Positions 16,413 through 23,800 of a stretch of 64,000 bases of DNA are shown here, in pieces. Source of the stretch: BCD1 sp942492125 (lineage in GTDB: Bacteria > Bacteroidota > Bacteroidia > Chitinophagales > Saprospiraceae); the NCBI GenBank assembly GCA_942492125.1, contig CALODM010000039.1, positions 62,001 to 126,000 on the forward strand. Reading direction: 5' to 3'. The position numbers were made by a program, and so were the translations under genes. Position 1 is the first letter of the stretch; the number at the start of each line of letters is the position of its first letter. The notes beneath the pieces are model-generated. The model did no database searches and was not told the origin of the DNA. It was given only the letters and a program-made list of their open reading frames with translations.

Positions 16413-17006
16413 ATGGTAATAGATATTATTTGTTTGATATTCGCAGCTTACGGTTTTTACCTTGGTTTTTCCAAAGGTATCATTAAAACGGTATTCACGT
16501 TAATCTCTATTGTTTTTGGAATTATTGCGGCTGCCAAATTCGGCCCGATGATGACGGATTTCCTCGAGTCGATCTTGAATTATACCCATGGATTGATGTT
16601 CATCGCCGGTACATTGGTGGTTTTTGGACTTACCTGGTTGCTGATCAGGATTCTGGCCAACAGTATCGAAGGTATCTTGAAAACGGGTAATGTAAACATC
16701 ATCAACCAGGTAGCAGGCGGTGGTGTAATGGCTCTTCTTTTGATTTCTTTATTCAGTGTTCTGGTTTTATTTGGAGACCGCTCACATATCATTGATGATT
16801 CTACCAAGAAGGAATCCATTACTTATGAATACCTTGCCGTTATGCCTGAAAAACTTCAGAATGTCAGTAAAAAACTAAAACCTGTATTTCAAGAATTCTG
16901 GGATTATTCCATCAACTTTATGGATCGCATCGAGAAGGGTGGGGGTGTGGAACGCAACAGTTCGGATACCATTTTTGACCTTGACGAAGATGCTGAGAAT
17001 CAGTAG
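16413..17006 (+). CDS. CvpA-family membrane protein
   Basis: A 197-residue inner-membrane protein with four hydrophobic segments: about residues 2-20, 26-48, 62-86 and 100-122. The family start DIICLIFAAYGFYLGFSKG and IIKTVFTLISIVFGIIAA fit CvpA (PF02674), a colicin V production/stress family. The C-terminal 75 residues are charged and cytoplasmic. A TAATTTTG box at 16400-16407 lies just before the ATG, so the transcript may be almost leaderless. An alternative is a start further inside the gene, but the first helix supports 16413. Confidence 0.9.
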   Translation: MVIDIICLIFAAYGFYLGFSKGIIKTVFTLISIVFGIIAAAKFGPMMTDFLESILNYTHGLMFIAGTLVVFGLTWLLIRILANSIEGILKTGNVNIINQVAGGGVMALLLISLFSVLVLFGDRSHIIDDSTKKESITYEYLAVMPEKLQNVSKKLKPVFQEFWDYSINFMDRIEKGGGVERNSSDTIFDLDEDAENQ

Positions 17007-17102
17007 GGGTTTTTCGATAAGGGAATAAGGAGTTATGGGAATATTGAAGGTGATATAAATTCCAAATTAACTCCTATCTTGGTGTCGGAAAAACCCTTTG
17101 AC

Positions 17103-17810
17103 ATGAATCGACATTCCGGCAGTCATTACCCACGGCTTTTGTGGGGGTATCTTTTGTTATCACTCATTCATATCTACGCAACTGGTACGGCAAATGGATG
17201 GTTGATCTATTTGACCAAGCCATTACTACTTTCTTTATTATCCCTTTGGTTTTGGATAAACATAAAAGGTCGTCTTACCGCTTTTTCCCGCTTCATCTTA
17301 TTCGGGCTCCTCTTTTCCATTGGCGGGGATACTTTTTTGATGTTTGTGGATAAGGATCCCAATTTTTTTCTCTTAGGTTTGGGCAGTTTTTTAATCGCAC
17401 AGTTAGCCTATTTGATTGGTTTTCTGAAGTTCGAATCTGATACCCCGGGTTTAATCAAACGCAAACCCTCGCTGTTGCTGGTTTTCCTGCTATTCTGGCT
17501 GGGAATCATTTCCTTCCTGTGGCCCGGCATACCCGGTGATTTGAAGGTGCCGGTTTCCGTTTACAGTTTTGCCATTGTGGCCATGGCTGCCGGAGCGATT
17601 AACCTAAGTGGCCAGGTGTCTCCAACGTTTTTTACCTGGTTATTCCTGGGCGTTTTATTATTCATCGCTTCTGACAGTATGATCGCCATCAATAAATTCC
17701 ATCCCCAGGGCATCAGCATTCCTCATGGCCGGGTGTGGATTATGGCGACATATCTGGTGGCGCAGTATTTGATAGGAACTTATAGTTTAAAGATTTATCG
17801 TGGCGATTAA
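17103..17810 (+). CDS. YhhN/TMEM86-family lysoplasmalogenase-like membrane protein
   Basis: A 235-residue protein with about eight membrane helices. The family features are the early KPLLLSLLSLWFW helix, FGLLFSIGGDTFLMF (with the conserved GD), ALLFIASDSMIAINKF-type SDS segment near residue 190, and the final YLVAQYLIGTYSL helix. YhhN/TMEM86 proteins hydrolyse the vinyl-ether bond of lysoplasmalogens. Bacterial substrates are poorly known, so the enzymatic role is inferred by family. The first ATG (17103) is preferred over a TTG at 17079. It follows cvpA by about 95 bp on the same strand and may be in its operon. Confidence 0.85.
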   Translation: MNRHSGSHYPRLLWGYLLLSLIHIYATGTANGWLIYLTKPLLLSLLSLWFWINIKGRLTAFSRFILFGLLFSIGGDTFLMFVDKDPNFFLLGLGSFLIAQLAYLIGFLKFESDTPGLIKRKPSLLLVFLLFWLGIISFLWPGIPGDLKVPVSVYSFAIVAMAAGAINLSGQVSPTFFTWLFLGVLLFIASDSMIAINKFHPQGISIPHGRVWIMATYLVAQYLIGTYSLKIYRGD

Positions 17811-18202
17811 TTTTTTTCCTACTTCCCCTAAAACTTCTTTTGCACTCTTAAATGTAATAGGGTTGCTATTTAAGTTATTGTCCGGGCACATAGATGTTAC
17901 GGGCATATCCCTACCGGAAAAGACTAAATTTTCCAACAGAATAGAAAATCTAAAAACACGTATTTATACCCTTTTTTCATGAGCGGAGAAAACCTAAATT
18001 TGTATTAATTAATCGCAGGAAACTCGATTTGGCAGGAAAATCCCTGTAAACGCTCTGTGTCTTCCGGTTTTGGTACGCTGATGTACCCATGTTGATACCC
18101 TCGTGTACCATTGATTCCCTTAAATTTGTATTTATATTGATAGATACGAGTATTAATTAAGCTCGAGAAAATATATTTACAATCGTTAAAAGGAATAATA
18201 TG
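17811..18202. other. Intergenic region with two TAAATTTG boxes
   Basis: No gene was recognised. TAAATTTG occurs at 17995-18002 and again at 18121-18128 on the plus strand, each matching the -7 consensus and followed by GTATT. A strong terminator follows at 18203-18250. Together they could delimit a small RNA, or the region could be an untranslated tail of the lysoplasmalogenase gene. Confidence 0.4.
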
Positions 18203-18250
18203 ACCGCCGGGTACTGACATTCGATTTTTTAGTTTCCCGGCGGTTTTTTA
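18203..18250 (+). terminator. Rho-independent terminator
   Basis: ACCGCCGGG at 18203-18211 pairs perfectly with CCCGGCGGT at 18236-18244, followed by six T bases. It is oriented to end plus-strand transcripts arriving from 17103-18200. Confidence 0.85.
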
Positions 18251-18273
18251 AGATATTGAAAGGGGATGTAAAG

Positions 18274-18306
18274 GAAGCCGATAATGATTCGTTCGTTATC
18301 GGCTTC
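18274..18306. terminator. Perfect 11-bp hairpin upstream of glutamine synthetase
   Basis: GAAGCCGATAA at 18274-18284 pairs with 18296-18306 across an 11-nt loop. No clear T run follows on the plus strand, so it may be a second, weaker terminator or a binding site in front of the glnA promoter. Confidence 0.6.
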
Positions 18307-18480
18307 ACTTATTTTAGTTGTCGGATCATTTAATCAAAAGTGAATGGTGTGATTAAATAATCTCATGTTCCTTTTATTGGTGGAATCCATTACCAGACAG
18401 TCGCATCTGCTGACATTGGACAACAGCTTCATGGCTGTATCGGGCCGTTTAAATTTGGAGACTTTATTCCTGCTTTTGAT

Positions 18481-18511
18481 TTTGAAATAGCCGCTCCTTT
18501 TCTTAGGTTTG
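18481..18511 (+). promoter_or_regulatory. Bacteroidota-type promoter of glutamine synthetase
   Basis: TTTG at 18481-18484 and TAGGTTTG at 18504-18511 are 19 bp apart, matching both boxes of the Bacteroidota housekeeping promoter. The glnA ATG is 44 bp downstream of the -7 box. Confidence 0.75.
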
Positions 18512-18555
18512 GAAAGTATTTGCCTTAACCATTTTTCACCAAAAGAAAAGCCAAC

Positions 18556-20061
18556 ATGCAAGAAAGAGAAGTATTGTTGAACCCCAACCCCTTGGTTCAG
18601 TATCTAAAAAAGCCGGCAGCGGAATTCACCAAACACGACATCATAAAATTTATCGATGAAAACCAGATCGAATTATTGAATTTCCGGTACGTCGGAGAGG
18701 ATGGGAAATTAAAAACCCTCAATTTTGTCATTACCAGTAAAGCCTATCTCGATGCCATTTTGTCAACAGGTGAAAGGGTTGACGGTTCCAGCCTGTTTTC
18801 TTTCATTGACGCCGGAACAAGCGACTTATATGTCATACCCCGGTATAAAACCGCTTTTCTTGATCCTTTTTCTCAAATCCCGGCTCTCAACATCCTGTGT
18901 TCCTTTTATACCGTTGAGGGGGAACCGCTCGAATCTGCTCCTGAATACATTCTCAAAAAAGCGCACACGGATTTTAAAAAAACCACAGGGTATACCTTTA
19001 AGGCCATGGGGGAACTGGAATATTATATTCTGAGTTCGGGTAATGATTTGTATCCCGCCAATAACCAGAAGGGGTACCACAGTTCTGCCCCTTTCACCAA
19101 TTGGGAGCATCTTCGGGTAGAGGCCATGCAATTGATCGCCCAGGCAGGGGGTAAAATCAAGTATGGTCATTCAGAAGTGGGAGATTTTACCGCTGATAAT
19201 CTGGATTACGAACAGCATGAAATAGAATTTATGCCCGTAGATGCAGAGGATGCTGTTGATCAGCTCATCGTTGCCAAATGGATATTGCGCATGGTGGGTC
19301 AAAAGCATAAGGTACAAATCAGTTTTGCCCCAAAAATAACCGTAGGTAAGGCGGGAAGTGGCCTGCACATTCATATGTTACTGGAAAAAGATGGGGAGAA
19401 TTGCATGATAACGGATTACCATTTGAGTGATGTAGCCAAAAAGATGATTGCCGGTTTACTGGGCCTGGCGGCTCCGTTGACAGCATTCGGAAATACCATT
19501 CCTACTTCCTATCTGCGGCTGGTGCCCAATCAGGAGGCGCCTACCATGATCTGCTGGGGAGATACCAACCGGTCTGTTTTGGTCCGCGTGCCTCTGGGAT
19601 GGGTTGCGGAAACCAATATGATCAAGGATGCCAATCCGCAACAATTAGGCGATATCCCTTATATTCCCGGCAAGCAGACGGTGGAGTTCCGGGCTCCTGA
19701 TGGTTCTGCCGACCTCTATCATCTCGTGGCTGGAATGATCATCGCTGCAAAAAGGGGTATTGTGAATGATAAGATGCTGGATAAAGCGGAATCACTTTAT
19801 GTTAATGTCAATATTTTTGCCCCGGAGCATAAAGCTATTTTGGAAAGACTTGATCACCTGCCGCAGTCCTGTTGGGAATCTGCCGAATCCCTGGATGCCA
19901 ACCGCAGCGTCTTTGAAGAAAGCAACATTTTTCCGAAAGGCACCATCGACAGATTTATCCGACAATTGAAGGCTTTTGATGATAAAAATTTGCAGGAAAA
20001 ACTGACCAATAATAAAAAGGAAATGGAAAAGGTAGTGGCGGAGTATATTCATTGTGCTTGA
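18556..20061 (+). CDS. glnA: Glutamine synthetase, type I family
   Basis: A 501-residue glutamine synthetase that joins ammonia to glutamate with ATP. The N-terminal beta-grasp domain spans about residues 20-120 (FRYVGEDGKLKTLNFVI, GERVDGSS). The catalytic barrel has GELEYYIL with metal-binding Glu, HEIEFMPVDAEDAVD, GSGLHIHMLL (metal His), the ATP/glutamate loop NRSVLVRVPLGW and EFRAPDGSADLYHLVAGM. The adenylylation-site Tyr loop of GSI-beta enzymes was not found, so control by adenylylation is unlikely. A two-box promoter lies directly upstream and no other nitrogen-metabolism gene is adjacent, so it is probably monocistronic. The ATG gives a standard length for the family. Confidence 0.92.
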   Translation: MQEREVLLNPNPLVQYLKKPAAEFTKHDIIKFIDENQIELLNFRYVGEDGKLKTLNFVITSKAYLDAILSTGERVDGSSLFSFIDAGTSDLYVIPRYKTAFLDPFSQIPALNILCSFYTVEGEPLESAPEYILKKAHTDFKKTTGYTFKAMGELEYYILSSGNDLYPANNQKGYHSSAPFTNWEHLRVEAMQLIAQAGGKIKYGHSEVGDFTADNLDYEQHEIEFMPVDAEDAVDQLIVAKWILRMVGQKHKVQISFAPKITVGKAGSGLHIHMLLEKDGENCMITDYHLSDVAKKMIAGLLGLAAPLTAFGNTIPTSYLRLVPNQEAPTMICWGDTNRSVLVRVPLGWVAETNMIKDANPQQLGDIPYIPGKQTVEFRAPDGSADLYHLVAGMIIAAKRGIVNDKMLDKAESLYVNVNIFAPEHKAILERLDHLPQSCWESAESLDANRSVFEESNIFPKGTIDRFIRQLKAFDDKNLQEKLTNNKKEMEKVVAEYIHCA

Positions 20062-20109
20062 TCTGAATCTTAGAATTTTGAATTTAATTGTTCCATTTAT
20101 TTCGTTTGC

Positions 20110-20388
20110 GCCGAATTCATTCGACCTGTACAGATAAAAAATAATTTCAAATCTCCAATGTTAAACGCTTCAAAAAAGGAAATTGGTAATAGATCATTGA
20201 GCCTGCCTTTGTCGGCAGACAGGCGCATCGCGATCGGTGAGCTATTTCTGGGGTAGCAAAAGAGAGATTCTATAGGGAAAACCGGCTCACCGATCAACTC
20301 ACGTTGTTCATTGCTCAGCGATCCTTATCGTTTTGGTTGTTTATCCATTCATTGGAACGGTTTTCTGTACAGGTAGAATTCATTCGGC
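20110..20388. repeat. Nested inverted-repeat region between glnA and the Kunitz gene
   Basis: A 24-nt arm at 20110-20133 is the near-perfect reverse complement of 20365-20388. Inside it GATCGGTGAGC at 20232-20242 pairs exactly with 20285-20295, and a GATCATTGAGC/GCTCAGCGATC pair lies between. No open frame of merit fills it. It may be a degenerate palindromic or miniature element, or a structured RNA. Confidence 0.6.
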
Positions 20389-20484
20389 TCGTCGAACCAA
20401 ATGAATCTTTCCTGGCAGAAAAAAGGGGGCAGTATGTACAATTTTATCGCTTAGAATTTCTGACTTTTAAAAAACAACATTCTT

Positions 20485-20760
20485 ATGAAAAAATATTCAA
20501 TAATCCTGATTGTTTTTTGTCTGGTGACAGGAATGATGATGACAGAAAGCTGCAACCGCAAAAATGCACCGTCCGATAAGGTGAAACTCGATCCGGCTTG
20601 TATGCTGGAACCCGAAACAGGACCTTGTAAAGCAGCATTTGAACGCTACTATTACGACCAGGAAGAAAAAACCTGTAAGATGTTCCTTTGGGGTGGGTGT
20701 AATGGGGTTGTGCCTTTTGAAACATTGGAAGAATGTCAACAGAAGTGTAATTGTAAGTAA
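20485..20760 (+). CDS. Kunitz/BPTI-domain lipoprotein (predicted serine protease inhibitor)
   Basis: A 91-residue protein. Residues 1-23 form an export signal with a lipid-type Cys (MTESC, C23). Residues 39-88 are a nearly complete BPTI/Kunitz domain (PF00014): C39, C48, C64, C72, C84 and C88 give spacings 8, 15, 7, 11 and 3, against 8, 15, 7, 12 and 3 in bovine trypsin inhibitor. GPCKA, RYYYD, CKMFLWGGC and LEEC match the signature. The residue after the second Cys, where BPTI has P1 Lys-15, is Lys-49, which predicts inhibition of trypsin-like proteases. The protein should sit on the cell surface or in the periplasm. Kunitz domains are typical of animals and scarce in bacteria. A further Cys (C90) follows the domain. 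It has its own terminator. Confidence 0.92.
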   Translation: MKKYSIILIVFCLVTGMMMTESCNRKNAPSDKVKLDPACMLEPETGPCKAAFERYYYDQEEKTCKMFLWGGCNGVVPFETLEECQQKCNCK

Positions 20761-20778
20761 TTAGGTTTTATGATAAAA

Positions 20779-20816
20779 AGAAGGCCCGATCAGTTTTGAA
20801 ACTGACCGGGCCTTTT
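20779..20816. terminator. Bidirectional terminator between the Kunitz gene and the giant gene
   Basis: AAGGCCCG and CGGGCCTT flank a CAGTTT/AAACTG inner stem with one mismatched pair, and T/A runs occur on both sides. It serves the convergent plus-strand Kunitz gene and the minus-strand giant gene. Confidence 0.88.
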
Positions 20817-20849
20817 ATGATTATACTTGGGATAAGTATTTAATCACGT

Positions 20850-23800
20850 TTAGTGAGCAACAATAAATTTGTATTCAACAGGTTTTTGATTTTCCTGTCT
20901 TAAAAATACAGAGTATATGCCGTTCGGATACTCGGAAATATTGATCATCTGAGCATCAACCGGTAATTCATCGTAACTGATCTTTTGAATCACCTGTCCG
21001 TAAATATTGGTTATTATCAACTCAGCTTCTTTCTGCGGTTCAAAATTCTTGAATCCGATATACACGATATCGGTGGCAGGATTAGGAGCGATAGTAACCT
21101 TGATATGGTTAGGCAAATCATGTTGTACCTCATTACCGGTGTCTGGAATACTAAAGTTTGTGTCATCGACTCCGATCTTTTTAATACAATCTATAGTAAT
21201 AGTACAATAGGTTGAACAACCATTGATATCGGTTACGGTTACACCAAAAGTCATTGGAGTCAAACCTGAAATGTAGGTTACGGTCTGAGTTCCATTTCCT
21301 CCAGTGATTATTCCATCACAATCAATAAGTGCCCATTCATAGGTATATGGTCCGGTGCCTCCTTCGACTTCCACAGTAAGTTCATTGTCAAAACTCTGAC
21401 ACAAGATAGCCTGCGGAGCATCAGGGAAACTGCAACTAATATCTGCTTTCAGCAGAGAGATAGTTTGCGTTTCGGTGGTACTGTTACCACAAGCATCCAC
21501 TGCAATCCATGTCCTGGTGACAACGGTTTTGGTATTTGAAATTACCTGTGAAGTTTCAGTTAATTCTAGATCTACTTCGCTGCAATTGTCAAAGGCCATC
21601 ACACCATCAGCAGGAGGTAAAGGTCCTTCGTGACAGTAAATTACCAGGTCATCCGGAACAAAATGAATGCCGGGAGGAGCTGTGTCAATTGTCTCGAAAT
21701 ACAAGGTTATACTGGTAGTGTTGCCACAAACATCTGTCGCAATCCAGGTATAACTATACCTTTCGAAATATCCAAGTTCTGAACAATCTCCGGAATCGAG
21801 CAATACATCATCCAGTTGTACTTCAATATCATCTGAACAATTATCTGACACCGTCACGTCATTGATATCGTAATCCAGGTCACCACATTGCAGTGCAATA
21901 ACATCTCCATCCTGAGCACCCAACAAATCCGGATGATTAAAAGTAATTTCAGGAGCGGTATTATCTTCGTTAAAGAATAATTGAGATTCGGAAGCCACAT
22001 TACCACAAGCATCAATGGCCACCCATGTTCTCTTTGTAGTTGAACCACAAGGTCCATCAACTGTGGTATCTGAAACGGTAATTTGAGGAACTTCATCAGA
22101 GCAACTATCAAAAGCTGTTACATCAGCAAATGGTCCGGGAAGTCCGCAAACATCGTCAGGGACACCCACTAAAACCGGAGGCGTATTATCATAAAAATGA
22201 ATGACTTGTTCGAAGGTAGCTGTGTTGCCACATTCGTCCGTAGCTGTGAAAACTCTGATGAGTGGCGTACCATCTGTTGAACAAACGTCAAAATCTTCAT
22301 TTTGAGTTAACTCAACAACTACATCCGTACAATTATCTTCAACTATAACTTCCGGTAAGTCTTCTGTACATTCCAGGAATAACTCCGGAACAGCATTGAC
22401 GAATACCGGTGCCTGTGTATCTACCAGGTTGACCATATATTGGTACACGGAATGATTGCCACAACCATCTCTGACATCGATTTCTAATTTATAACGAGCA
22501 AGGTAACCATCCAATATACAATCGCCTTCATCTATTAACTCAAAAGAAATATCAGTGAGGAACCCAACAGAGCATTCATCTGTAATGGTCAGGAATGGCT
22601 CCAGGTTAGGGAGCATATCCGCATTGCTGCAATCCGCTTCCAGGTTGACCATACCTCCGTTTTGAACGCCTTCAAAATCAGGATGAGCTATCTCCAGTGT
22701 TGGACCCGTTTGATCATTGATAATGATCATTTGAACGGCTGTACTTGAGTTGCCGCAGAGATCGGTTGCCACCCAATGACGTTCAACAACCTGTCCTGAG
22801 CCACAATCCTCAGCTGCATATTCGAAGAACTGAATATCAACAATACTGCTGCAATTATCTACGGCAGTAGCAGATGCTACCGCTGGTAATTCACTGGATG
22901 TCGTACAAACATTAGCAGGAACATAAGTGAATTCCGGTGGTGTATTGTCAACAGAATAGAAGGTCAGTTCAAATACACTGCTGTTGCCACAATCATCCGT
23001 GATGGTCCATTTGGATTTCAACTTGAGGAAATAACCAGCGCTGGCACAGTTACCACTTGGTGTAATAACATAATCATAAGTTACCTCTGGGTTGTAATCA
23101 CAATTGTCAATGCCAAAGGCAGCTTCTGCATTAAAGATAAATGTGGTCAGATCCTCACAATCGACAAATACCTCCTGACCATTGGTGTATTGTGCCATTT
23201 CCGGTTCGTGGAAATAAATGGTTGGCGCCTCATGGTCTACCAGCTCAATAATTTGAGTGTAAGTAGAGGCATTACCACAGTAATCGGTTGCCGTCCAGAC
23301 ACGTTTAATAATAGCTTCTCCAATGCATTCTCCAGGTAATTGAGAATCTACATAGGTAAGTTCTACATTAGAGCAGTTATCCATTGCTTCGACATTGCCA
23401 AAAGAAGGTATGTCATCACAAGAGGCAACAATATCATCAGGCGTAACTGTAAATACCGGTGGTGTTTCATCAACAACAACCATGGTAAATGAATATTCAG
23501 CACTGTTGCCACAATCGTCTGTTGCAATCCATCTGCATTCCCAACGACTGACAAACCCAAGATATATACCATCTTCCGTACATCCCTCCTCTACCAGAAT
23601 ATCCGTCATGGTAATGGTAACCGAAGAACATTCATCAGTAGCCATCACATCGTTCTCATCAAAAATGAACGGATCCCATTCCGGGTCAAAGTTCTGACAT
23701 TCAACGGTGATTTCACTTCCGTTTGGAATGTTCACCAGGTCAGGATGAATTGGTGTAATGACGGGTGGGGTAGTATCAACCACCTTAATCATCTGTACGC

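Noticed and set aside
18005..18561. Two minus-strand frames (71 and 75 codons) in front of glnA
   Set aside because: They overlap the terminator, hairpin and glnA promoter; no domain pattern.
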